The notes beneath the pieces are model-generated. The model ran no database searches, was not told the DNA's origin, and saw nothing but the letters and a program-made list of their open reading frames with translations. Shown here piece by piece: positions 24,201-35,817 of a stretch of 64,000 nucleotides of DNA (position 1 is the first letter of the stretch; every line of letters starts with the position of its first letter). This DNA is from Nymphaea colorata. Lineage: Eukaryota > Streptophyta > Magnoliopsida > Nymphaeales > Nymphaeaceae. The DNA is taken from NCBI RefSeq assembly GCF_008831285.2, contig NC_045139.1, forward strand, positions 13,560,354-13,624,353. Reading direction: 5' to 3'. The translations under genes were made by a program, and so were the position numbers.

Positions 24201-27074
24201 GAAGTTAGCTGAAATCGACTTGCTTGTCTTTCTTCTTTGCTTTATAACTCTCCCCAATTTAATCAAACTGGCAGGCCTGAAGCTCTAGTATTGGAATTCC
24301 CTGAACTGACGAGCTCCACAAGACGTGATCATTGGCTTACCCTCACAAAAGAAATCATTTTGTTGCATCAGTTCATATCACGATACAAGATAGAGGCTAC
24401 CTACCAAAGGTGGGAGACACATGGAAGAACAATACTTGGGGTTATAAGGCTCCATGCAGCAAGGGAGATGCTCAGGATATGCCCTCCCCCACCATCCAAC
24501 TTCTTGATCTTCACCTTGTTTGAGGAGCTACCGAAGGGGGACTATGTTATGGAGGAGCTGGCTAATGAGCTTAAGCAAATGACGGAGATTGGTCTGTGCA
24601 GTGTAACTTCATTGCTAAAGGGTCTCAATTTGGTCCATCCCAAAGTTGTAGACATGAACCTTGGGGAAGTGTTTGATGAGACTGTGGCTGATGACGGTGG
24701 TGATGAAAAGTCACCTCTTGAGACCAAGGTAGAACAAGCGAGAGAAGAAGCAAAAGATATCAGAATTGCAAAGACAAGTATTGAAGGATTGAAGGAAGAA
24801 AGCATTGCTGAAAGTCTTTTGGTCACTAAGGTATATGTGGTTTTGGATGAAGTCTTTGCAAACTTGGTAGAAATTTGCTTTCTGGAAGCAGGTCAAGTGG
24901 ACAGCCTTATACTGCATCTTGTTGCATAATACAAAGGGATATAAAACGTACCACTCAGACAAGAATAATCAGTCTGCAACTTGGACTGATTAAAACTGAA
25001 TCCTGCGCCCAGCTAGCTAGTTTAAAGCTGATACTAAAATGTAGTCAGATTTACATTGTTAGTTAGATTGGCATCGGATTCATATAAGGACCTTGACCCA
25101 AATTTCAAGTCTAGTTCAGGTTTCAATAAAAAATATCAGAAGATGCCATATTTGGTCAGACATTTGAACTGAAACTTGCTCTTGATATTTTCATTCTTCT
25201 TCTTTTAGAATTATCAGCGTAGAACTTTTGTTGACAAGCAATATGCTCATTTTTCTATAGGAGTTGCTACGTCCACTGCAGATGTTCTCACCTTGGCTAC
25301 ACGAAGTTCTAGAATGGGAGAGGCCAGTGGTCACAGCTCTCATGATTTCCATGCTCATGTTGGTGGTATACAAGTGAGTGAAACTTTGAAACTTAAGGTT
25401 TTGATACTTTATCTTATATTCTCCACATAGATCACATCTTGTACATGCATACACTGGTTTAAATTATTTCCTCTGCATATTTGTTCTATTCTAATTCCAT
25501 GCTGATCTCATGATGCAAATTTACACAGCATAGGTAAATTTAAGGATGTGATTTGCTGTGAAATGAGAGCTCGTTGTCTCTAGTCACAACCTCAAATTCA
25601 GAGAGAAATGGGCAGTGTTCCAAAATCCAGATTTTCATGCATATCAACATTCGATTTGGATGTGAAAAGCAATACATAGCTGTGTGCAATTATCTGTAGG
25701 ATTCAATTTTCTTCATGAATCAGATAAGTCGAACTCAAATTTTGTTGTAAATTGGGCTCAAATCCCAGATTGGCACCCGTTTTCAAGTATAGTATATGTT
25801 AGCATGCTATATCCAAACTACTGTTCCCCGATTGTGGGCTACACAGATTTAGGTATAAATTATAAAGCAAGCCTGATGTAGAAATGGACCTCGGTTTATA
25901 TAGATATTGTTCAGGTATGTGTGTATCTCATAGGAAAGAATCAGCGAAAGTCTGTCGAGCCATTTAAATGGACCTAATCCCTGTAACCAATCAGTAAGTC
26001 AAGTTTTCCATGGTTAAAACTCTGAAGGTTGCTGCATGGATTTCACAGTGGACCCTGCATAAGTAAAGCTGGTGTGTCGTTTTTCTTATTAATTGTTGAT
26101 TTCTGTAAGATCCGGTCCAGTTACACCTGGAGTTCGATCCACATGAGAAAACTCTATGGGTTGCACTAGAATCTCAGAGGCTTGCAAGGCTAATAAAATG
26201 TTCTTTGTACCTCTCTTTCTTATTTGAGATGGAAGGAGATGTGTTTCTGCGTCTTAACATTTTGAAATACAATGCAGGGAATGGATAGGTTATGCAGTAT
26301 CCACTTGCGTGTTGCTTATGATAGGACTTCAACTCGGGTTGAGGCACAAAGGAGTAAGAGATGAACCCGATGAAATCATAGTAAACCTGAGTATGGATCA
26401 GCCAATGATGGAGACTGTCATTTCGGCTCAACATGCACTGAATCAGTTCCATTCTTTCATGCAAACTACAAATATCACGTTATTAAAGATCCACTCCTTG
26501 CTGATCTCTAAATCTCAGAAGGTATATTCGATTTTAGCAAGTAAATACATGTCAGTGTCGTGATTCTGGTTGTGTCTCTGTCTGTGTGTGTGTGTGTGTG
26601 TGTTTTTGCATGCTTGCATGCGTGTATGAGAGACAGAAAGAGAGGGTATTCGAGAAAGTTGATCAAGTCTGACACTTAAACCTGAACATGGTTTATATGT
26701 CCAAGAGTTGAGGTTGTTGAAGTTTCATAATCTGGAAATTCTGCTACATGGTAGTCGGTATTTGTTGGGTGGTACTCGTTTTGAGATGTTTCTCGTAATC
26801 TGTTTCTTTTCCCTTATAACTAATGACTTTCTGTATGTGTATTTTCTTGCAGCAATCCAACGTTCTAATGCTGACGATGGCTTGGATGGCCATAATGTTC
26901 GCGGTGCTGCCATTTAGATTGGTCATAATGGCGTCTATATTGTGCTGTTTCTTGGCCAAATATGAAGCCAAAAGATCGAGATCTGGCTTTATTCCTGGCT
27001 CTGGTTCTATAAAGAGGAGGATAAAAGAGTGGTGGGATTCAATTCCTGTTACTCCTGTCCGCACCATCACTTGA
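21292..27074 (+). CDS. DUF639 family membrane protein
   Basis: Ten exons keep phase: 21292-21347, 21663-21894, 22161-22262, 22424-22593, 23062-23195, 23649-23829, 24275-24830, 25261-25373, 26278-26521, 26853-27074 (669 aa). Diagnostic of the plant DUF639 family are IVEPDEDIPLFYSDLLPLL (about 111-130), LFSV-like FAWLSSVLPLAADIANARF, and the GRAM-like block GRLTLTNYALYFEA (about 232-245) with STGPWGAPIFDKAMVYES and LEFPELTSSTRRDHWLTLTK (about 298-325). The C-terminus has several hydrophobic segments: VVTALMISMLMLVV, WIGYAVSTCVLLMIGLQLGL and VLMLTMAWMAIMFAVLPF with a basic tail. The biochemical function is unknown; some members are annotated as heat-inducible repressor-like without support. The start MELEHLSAVAKSVVARSSE is the first in-frame ATG. 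Confidence 0.92.
26586..26602. repeat. TG microsatellite in DUF639 intron 9
   Basis: A run of TG dinucleotides, followed by a TGCATGCTTGCATGCG palindrome-like stretch. Confidence 0.9.
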
Positions 27075-28298
27075 ATATGTTGATTTTTATATTCTAATGT
27101 TAAAGTACGTGAGTACCATTTTTGTTCCTGTAGCATTGAACATGGAAGATGTGATATCGATGGTAGTGAATTTCTTCGTATTGTATTTCAAATATATATG
27201 CCGTTAGACGTGTTTGGAAGACTTCCCATTTTCCACATTCTATGCTGTTCCCTGGAGGCTATATGCTTTGCGTGGATGAAGATTAATGGATATGATTCTC
27301 TGGCAGTAAGGTTGGTTTCACCAGTACTCAAGTGACCAGATTTTGTTCCTGACATTAACCTTCACATGTAAACATGTTTATAAGGAGCTTTTAAGCCGCT
27401 TAAGGCAGAAACTTTACAATCAGAATTCGACGGACATCTGCAGTAAGGGAATACGAGAGTGGCTCTTTGGCTAGATATCAAGATTTTCCCAGGAAGAAGG
27501 GAACGATCTTTGAAAGAGAGATCAGATAACGAAGAAGCAAAATAGCTACAAAATGTTATACTAGGCCCCAGGTATGTTGTTAGGGATGAAGTGACGCGTC
27601 ATCCCAGATATGTTGTTAGGATGAAGTCACGCGTCATTTGCAGGGCGTTGACATGCTTCTTCTCTCATTCTTTGCTGAAGTCCTTCATTGCGGTTGAATG
27701 CCGCCATACATTTTTGTGAATTTATTGTTGGACAAATTTGCAGTTATTGGTAGGCAACGTGTGCATTTCTTAGAGTCCTAGAATGCCTTTTAGATCCAGC
27801 GGTTAAATTTTAGCATGGGCGTGTGTAATCGATGTAACTGCCCAACTTCGGGGGAACAGGGAACAGGTTAACAATTCACCGCACTGCAGACGCTTTCTAT
27901 TCTCCTTGTTTCCAGATGTTTGGGCTGCGTCTGGTTCTGGGTAAGAAGACTAAAACCTGTAAAAAGGCTAAAAACTGACCGTCGTTTCATTTCCTGGCCT
28001 GAGAGATCCTTATTTGCCTTCAAAGAGGGAACGAGGACGATGAACGAGCACATAAGGATTGATATTCCTTATATCATACCCCGGTATATATGACCATTGA
28101 TATTCCTCAACGTCTTAAATGTTATACTGTTCCCCACCCATTCCCAATCTGGGGATTTTAATCTACCAATTTGAAGAGCAGAGGGGCTAAGACTCGAAGG
28201 GGAATAAGACTGTGTTATCAATTATAACTATTCAAATCTAACCACAGCACTTGATCCGATGGATCCTAGCCTGCGCACTCAGGGCCAGATCATGCCCT

Positions 28299-28300
<2 letters not shown>

Positions 28301-28389
<89 letters not shown>
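28301..28389. repeat. compound CA/TA microsatellite
   Basis: About 31 CA units followed by about 12 TA units, uninterrupted. Confidence 0.98.
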
Positions 28390-28715
28390 CAAGGAGAAAG
28401 AGAGAGAGAGAGACCAGTTAAGCGTTACTGCTTTCACCAATGACAATTTGGAAGCTTAGAGGAAAAAAGAGAAGAACCATACATTACAACCATCCGCGCT
28501 CCTTTTTCTTTGATTTTGTAAAGGGTGATGGAAATCTGGAATTAGATGAGGCCATCCGAGGTTCCAGATTGTCATAGTCGAACTAGAACCAGTTAAAATG
28601 AATAACTTGACCTGCTCATTTCTTATATATATATATATGTATATATCTTGATGACCTTGACTTTCATGAATATTCAAATTGTGGTGGTGCTTACAGGTTA
28701 TTTCTTTGGTTGCAG

Positions 28716-28840
28716 GTGTGCCATAGAAAACTGCTATAGCCTGAACCAAGGATCATGAAACTGCACTGAAGAGCTTCCAGCGTGCTGTTGAGTTGGACTC
28801 GCGATTTACTCATGGACATTCACTCTATGGGAGCCTTCTA
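28716..28840 (+). pseudogene. fragment of a CDC27/APC3 (HOBBIT-type) exon
   Basis: Translation gives CAIENCYSLNQ, then after a frame change DHETALKSFQRAVELDSRF followed by THGHSLYG. Intact CDC27/APC3 proteins, the TPR scaffold of the anaphase-promoting complex, carry WCA-GNCYSLQKDHETALK-FQRAVQL--RFAYAHTLCG at this place. The fragment begins right after TTTGGTTGCAG, an intact-looking acceptor, in the phase that would complete the tryptophan codon. It therefore copied genomic intron-exon DNA rather than a processed transcript. Similarity ends after SLYG. At least one frameshift and loss of the remaining gene make it a dead piece. Confidence 0.8.
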
Positions 28841-28933
28841 GGAGGAAGCATATTCAACCGGCTAGCCTGGGATTCAAAAGAAGGTCTTAACTCAGTGGAG
28901 GGACCGTATATTTTCCAATGCTGGCTATTTGTG

Positions 28934-29268
28934 AATATGCCAAAGATGGAGCTTAACTTTTTGCAGAATTTTCATTTCTATTCGGCCTAAGTTCTCTAGC
29001 CTTCATGATTGCCTTAGGAATTATGTGATACATGTGAGACGACTTACATTTTGGTGTTTACATGTGAATGCATGTGCTACGGTCTAAATCCTTCAAGATG
29101 AATATGCCGAAGATGGAACTTAACTTTTTGCAGAATTTTCATTTCTATTCGGCCTAAGTTCTCTAGCCTTCATGATTGTCTACGGAATTATGTGATGCAT
29201 GTGAGCCGACTTACATTTTGGTGTTTAACATGTGAATAGATGAGCTACGGTCTAAATCCTTCAAGATG
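28934..29268. repeat. tandem duplication, two 167/168-bp units
   Basis: Units 28934-29100 and 29101-29268 both start AATATGCC(A/G)AAGATGGA and end GTCTAAATCCTTCAAGATG. They differ at roughly 10-12 positions and one single-base indel, so the duplication is moderately recent. There is no coding potential. Confidence 0.93.
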
Positions 29269-31018
29269 AAGACACTAGCTTACGTTTCTTGTTCGGCCCA
29301 CCCTGCGATTTCAAGGAGACAAAAAATATTTGAAGTCAGAGAGCATTTCGAAGTCTGGTACCTACCGTTTATTTCATCGTACTGTGCGGCGGCCACGCTC
29401 ACCGGAGTTTTCCTCTTAAAAGACAAACTTCTCGAGTGGTTGTGTCTTTACAGAGTTTCTCATCACTGAAAGAAACAGAAAGTTTTGGAGCCCATCAAAG
29501 ATTCGCTCTCTTAATCTCTCCATTGGGTGTAGACTGAGGATGAAACGATCTTCTAAGTTCATAATAATCTGTTGAATCATGTGAAGTAATTCTCATTGAA
29601 TTTGAAGGCGAGTAAGTTCTTCAATCTTTTGAATATTGAAAAAGGGAAAAGGAAGCGGCGACTGTAATTTCATACGCCCCAAGCATTTTTCTGTGCAGGA
29701 ATTTTGAATAGCGTGTGTTTGAAACTGCAAACCAGATGAGCTGATTGTGACTTGGAACATGAAAGAAATTCAGTTGGCACTGTGTTGGAGTGGTGGTTTC
29801 CAGAAAAAATGTTGTGATTACGTGAATGAAATACAGGTGGGAACAAACTTCCTGTCATGTGAAAGATCTGGACTTTCAAGAATCTTGCCTTAAATCAAGG
29901 GGTTGAGAGGAACTAGAGGGATCAGATGTGTGGAATATGGGTTCTTCTATGTCAAGCTGAAAGTGTTACTATTCTTTATCTTTCTTCTTCTTGGGGCTCA
30001 TGTTGCTCCAAAGTTGTCGTACTGCAACGGTGAACAAATTTTTGGGAGACGAAAAGTTTACTTGAGAAAGAAAAAAGAAGAAAGGAGGAGAAAAGGTCAA
30101 CGGGTCCGAATTTTCTTATCAAAATTAGGTCTGCTCACTCGGGTCTGTCAAGGGAAAAAAAAAAGAAAAAAGAAAGAAAGATCCGTTCGATGACTAGCAA
30201 GGCCATTAAGCAACAACGGGCAAATAATTAAATTATTGAAGTCTTCAGTTTCCAATGAATAGGTTAAGAGTCAAGATCCCCCTAATTTAATTTAAGGCAC
30301 ACATGTGTATCCCAAGGTTTTCACATCTATATTTCCGATTTCCTCTTCTAAGTTGTCCTTTTAACTCAAACATAATGGTAAGACTAGTGAGCAGAAGATA
30401 GATTTGAGGGTTTGTTATGTGAATTGATGGTTCAATTCTCTTGGGCATCATTTCCATTCACAAATTAGGAGCAAGGGATGTTGATTGAATGGAAGAAACA
30501 TCCCACCACCACTCCGATACAAAGCCTTCAATAGGCGTCCGTGAACTAGTAAGTACAGTGGTCCTACACATTGAAACAAACAAGAAGCAGTCACCAGCCG
30601 CCTGCTTCTTAATGGGCCTGCAAGGTTAATTAAGAGGCTCTGGCAACCCAAAGGGCGCCCCCCCCCACCCTTTGCATAAGAAGCTTAAAACAAGCGGTTT
30701 TCTAGGCTGCGGGAGGAATGGAATGGCCAAGCGGTTTCACTCCACTTAAAAGCAAGCATTACAATCTTGTCTCCCATGCGCTTTTGATACAAAGAAAAAT
30801 GAATGTACGACGACACGATACAGCTGCACAGTGATGGCTAACGGGCATGGAATGTTGGTTTTTATTGTTGTTGTAGACGTAGACCTACTAACCGAAAGCA
30901 CCTAACGGATCGCCCATGTACCACTTTGGGGGGAAAGGAAAACGACCCTCGCCTTGGCACAAGAAATCCCATCCATTAACAAAGGAAATTTGACGCTGCA
31001 AACTTTCACGTCAACCCG

Positions 31019-31204
31019 ATTCCTACGCTGCATCCAGAGGACCTCCCAATTGGGGACTTTTGGTTATGGCTTCCCCGCCTAAGCGTTTGATGGGATTCCA
31101 GAAAACCCTTTCCCGAGCAATTTTACCTGGATCCATGGCAGTATTCCTACGCTGCAACCAGAGGACCTCCCAATTGGGGACTTTTTGGTAATGGCTTCAC
31201 CGCC
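31019..31204. repeat. short direct repeat pair
   Basis: GATTCCTACGCTGCATCCAG and the following 40 bases (31019-31080) recur at 31142-31204, with CCTCCCAATTGGGGACTTTT and ATGGCTTC(C/A)CCGCCT. Two mismatches and small indels separate the copies. Confidence 0.85.
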
Positions 31205-34200
31205 TCATTTTCCCATGTCAACGGGAGTTTGTCACTGGCATCTTAACTCGTGCGTTGTTTGGCAAACAGATAATGCCCTTTTTCCCACTTTGATGGGCGG
31301 AGAAGTGTCGAGAGGAGCCACCCAGCGTAAGTTTCACATCAATTCCTTCAGTCAAGGACACTAGAAAAGAAAACCACTCCGACGGGCCCGGCCGGTTTTC
31401 TAACCTTCCCTGAAACCGGGGATTTCTCCGATGGTATCCCCCCTTTCTTTGATCGAACCGCGGTTTTGAGCTCCTCTGCCTGCGAGACTCGCTTTTGGAA
31501 GGTACCACATGCTTCCGGAAAGATTTGAAATCTGCACCCTTCGCTTTAATCATAATAAAGGTCGCCGTTTTGACTCTGAAATCTTCTTTCTTTTATACAT
31601 TTTTTTCCTTCTCCTGCGAGGGTCCGGCATAAATAAACGGTACGGCCATCTCAATCGACGGCTGAAAGATGAGGTGCGGTCGTGGAACGCCACCGGACGA
31701 CCGTAGATCCCGGGCAACTCGCAGCCCCGCACATTCTCTTGACAAAGGTGATGCATCATGGCATCTATCTTCCTTTTTGCTCTTCTTTTTTTCAGTGTTA
31801 TAGAAAGAAACGTAGTGAGATAGAAAGGTAGTGAGGGGGCTTCCAATACACTCTTAGGCACCGATACAACTCTTTAGAGATAAAGGGAAGAGAATGGAGG
31901 AACCACTAGAGTGGTGCAATTAGCCTCCCGCTCACACATAAAGATCTCAACAAAACCTTTATGAATGTAAATCATTAAACCTATGCATCGATGAGTTAAA
32001 AATCTTTCTTTTTAAGTTAAGAAAATACGTCAACATATAAGTGTTTCATTAAAATTACATGTGGTTTTCCGTATCTTAAAACCTTATGACGATGATGTAC
32101 ATTGATTGCATTTGTAGCACTTCAACATTTCGAATTGAAGACCTAAGGCGAGAGGTGACCTAAGATTGGATGAAATTGAAGAGACGAACGGAACGAGCGT
32201 TTTAATTGGTGGCGTCAAAAGAATAATATGCCCCACTAGATTGATATAGTATGAGGAGCATAAATTAACCACAAGACTGTGTGCTGGGACCTGGCTAGGT
32301 TGCACGCATGCCTTTTTCTTTTAAAAAATATTATTTTATGGCCTTTTCATAATATTTGGTGCTTATCCGATAGCTACCTTTTGCTCGTATGCAACTTCTC
32401 GTGTTTAAAACGTTTCTTTTTTCCTTGGTGAAAGATTAACGATATATTCTTAAAATGTTTCTTTTTGCTTGATGAAGGATTAATGATATGTTCTTACCTT
32501 TTCAACATTGTTTATTAAAAAAGGACGTGTTCGATGCATGCACTTTTCAGTCCAACCTCCAAACTTCTCTTTAAGCACATAATCAACTTAGTGGAGGATC
32601 AGAGAGGAAGGATTAGGTATTAGTCGCAAATTAGTGAACATCAATTAGTCGCAAATCCTGTTTGATCATTTTTTGTCAAATTAGCTATATAAAAATTTAT
32701 TGAAGAAACCATGTTGATCACATTCTGGAGATTTATTTAACCATCTAATCATTTGATTAGGCAGTGGATTTTGGTGGATGGACGCTTACCGGGTACGTGT
32801 GCCGACAACTTCGTATCGTTTTTGTGCGCATTTTATGAGTGTGCAAACACATTTATTTGTTTATTTTCTTGTTTCGACGGAAACGAATCAGACCTGACAA
32901 GTGACATGCGCATTTATTATTTTTAATTACGCGAAGTTGGATCTGAAATATTTTAGCTTATCCAAATCCAAGAAAGAAAGAAAAAAAAAAAAAAAGTGTC
33001 GTTAGCTGATTGACAATGCAGCGTTCCACGCGAAACGCTCAATACTTGTCCTGAGTACTCTGTCCTCTCTACTTGGACGCCAAGGTCCACAGGTGTGATC
33101 AAAACTCCAGGACGTTCTTGGGCATTTCTGCCTGTAATAGTATGACTGGGAATCCTGAAACTCAAACAGAAAGATTCAAAATCCAGCAAACTTTTGGATG
33201 TATGCACTAGAAGAGGGATACAAACTTGTGGTAAGGGAATTGATCACCGGATTTGACAGCAGTGACTGAGGATCTTGTGTGGGCAGTTGCCCATGCAGAC
33301 CCGCATGATTTAGTTTATTTATATATCGGTGTGACACCACAACTCTGCCAAATATAAATTTTTGATGTTGAAAACGAGAAAGAAGCCACACCCATCCTCT
33401 CGATCCCACGGTTGGGCCCGACATTCAGAAGATTATTGAGGACACATTTTGCTTCAAGAAGGACATACGTTCGTTTTTCCTCAGAAAAATAATATGTGGA
33501 TTTCAGCAGTAACCAACAGATCCATGTTGTGGATCTCATACAAAATAATATTATTATATCAGCATAGAGGATTTGAAAGGTAAGTAAGTTTGAACGTGGG
33601 TCGGATTTGGTTTGACGTTTTCTAAGATCTGGATCGAAGTTTCCATCTGATTGGCCTCCAATGCGTTTTGTTCGCCGGAACCAACCTGGTCTGCAACATC
33701 TAAACGATATAACAATATTTGAAGAGAAGAGAAGAAGCCACCGTCACTGTTGCTTGTGGTTTGCTGCCAAGTTTGGTGATTTAATACAAAAATAGAGGAA
33801 AACGGGTGGAACTTGTGCACATAGTTTGGTATCTATATTGTTTCTGATCACTATTTATTTTAAGCTGTTTGGTACGTATTACTATCTGTGTGCTTGGTCC
33901 TGAGGGGAACATCTTGTTCACATGCGTTCACGTGCCACACACATGGGAGGACGCCTCTCGGCGTGCACGCTTCCCTTTCCCTTGCAAATCGCAATGTCAG
34001 GGATGACTAAGCTGGATCGGTAATCTGATGTGCCTGGTTCGGTGGCGTCTACAGCAAATGCAATCCAATACCAGTGAGAGTGTGAGATCCGGTTTGCATA
34101 ATTCGTGTTTGTGTTTAGTCCCTGGATGGAGCCTCCTATCTACATATCCAAAACAATATGGAAACGAGGAAAGCAAAACTGCGACGAAGAATTAATTTGG

Positions 34201-35473
34201 ATCCGACGCTTCCAGATCTAACTCTCCTACCCACCTCCCATCAGGTCGGAGATTATTAATCCCAAGATCTGAACTTTTGCTTGGATTTTTCGGACCCACC
34301 TGCACGGTCACGTTGTTGTACTGATTACCCGATCCATAATTGGTACATGAATCCGAGACAGTGAAACGGCCAAGCGGACCTTACGATCCATTGACCGAGT
34401 AAAGCCGATCACATTCACAGGCCGCCTTTTAAACCAAAGGGGAAGAAAAAATTACAAATAGGTACCTTTCCATTCTGTATGTATTTCTGTAATAGGTTCC
34501 ATTATTTAACAAAATTCAGGATAGTCGCGGATCCCTCCCATCCTTTTCCAGATTACATCCCTCATTTCAAGAAACCAAAGAAAAATAAGGAGTTGACGGT
34601 CGACATCCTAGAGTCGAACTCTATCCACAAGAACTGGTTTTATTGGACTCAAATATGTTTATTGTTGTATAGTTAAAAATTCCTGGCTCCACCACTGCTA
34701 TTCAAATGGGAAACACACAACTACAGATGAGGCCGTCATTATTGATGAAGTTGGTTCCCATGGATGGATTTTCAGTTTTCGGTTTGTTTTCAAACGGATC
34801 GATACAAAACAAAAATCCAATTCTAAATGCAAGTATTGGGCTTCTAGACTTGAACGTATAAAATTGCATGTTGGGGTTCGAGTCCGAGCGTCGGATCGGA
34901 TGCATCCTCCGATCATCAGACTTGCCGCCCGCCGCATGTAGTGGAGAAGACCGAGCCCGTCTATAGAATTCAAGAAAAAGTTGGGATCAGGATCGAAAAC
35001 GGGAAAAACGAAAGCTTTTCGGGACAGAAAAGTCTTTGCATTTCGACCCCTCCTAATCTTCCGTATTTTAAAAGGCGTGGTCGAAAACAAAACCGGGGTT
35101 TGTCGCTCGGGCCCCCACGGATTTGAGGAAATACGGGGGCGGGAAAAACTTCCTCGTTTCCCTGCCCTCTCTCAGTCTCAGGCCTCCTTCCCCGTCCCCG
35201 CCACCAAAAACCACTCTCTTCTTTCTCTCTCCCAAATCCGCGTTCCTGTTCCCACTTGTACTCATTCTTTTGAATTTTCTCTTACACGTAAGAAAATAGC
35301 AAAAAAAAAAAAAAACCAGAGAAGAAAAGAAGGGTTTTCCGCGGCACCTGGTTTTCGTTTCACAGCCTTGTGTTATTTATTCCTTCCTACCCCAAACTCT
35401 ATCCACTCCCCCTTGTTGGATCTATCCAGTTCCGCACATTTCTCGAAAAACTTATTGGGTTTTCCTGTTTATT

Positions 35474-35661
35474 ATGTAATGGATGTCTCGCTTTCTGGCA
35501 TGCTCATATTTAAGACGAAGGGAGAGTGGTGGTGGCGGTGGAGATGGTAGAAGCTGATCGGGGTCTCTGCTTATTTCTCGGAGGGGCTGATCCCATTGAG
35601 TCACACAGTGACTATAAGAATCGGTAGGCTAAAGCGCTCCGCTGAGATGGAGTTACTGTAG
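35474..35661 (+). promoter_or_regulatory. three upstream ORFs in the PCO leader
   Basis: uORF1 is ATG-TAA at 35474-35479. uORF2 (35479-35550) overlaps it by one base and encodes 23 residues starting MDVSLSGMLIFKTKG and ending in a Trp/Arg-rich tail, WWWRWRW. uORF3 (35647-35661) encodes MELL. All precede the chosen PCO ATG at 35818. Short uORFs commonly lower translation of the main frame; whether they are transcribed depends on the start site, which I place near 35.1-35.4 kb. Confidence 0.55.
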
Positions 35662-35817
35662 ATTTTGACCCTTAGATTCGTGACGGGAATATCTCTCTCT
35701 CTCTCTCTTGCTCGTGTAGAGGAAATTGGGATCTGTCGGTTGGTTTTGGCATTGGTGGTGTTTCTCTTGAGAGATTTTTCTTTTTGTGGGGATTGGAGAA
35801 GTTTCTTCTCGGTGGTG

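Larger units (their letters stand above)
27075..35400. other. long gene-poor region
   Basis: About 8.3 kb between DUF639 and PCO. It contains a CDC27 exon fragment (28716-28840), a CA/TA microsatellite (28301-28389), a 167-bp tandem duplication (28934-29268), a short direct repeat at 31019-31204, and a duplicated TGACGCGTCA-like word near 27590-27637. Open frames here, including 111 and 130 codons on the minus strand near 31.2 and 34.7 kb, show no recognisable domain. Confidence 0.6.

Noticed and set aside
34866-34890. tRNA-like B-box GGTTCGAGTCC
   Set aside because: No matching A-box or cloverleaf could be built upstream.
34981-35550. 189-codon plus-strand open frame before PCO
   Set aside because: It ends in the uORF2 frame within the PCO leader and has low-complexity Lys/Ser content; better explained as leader DNA.
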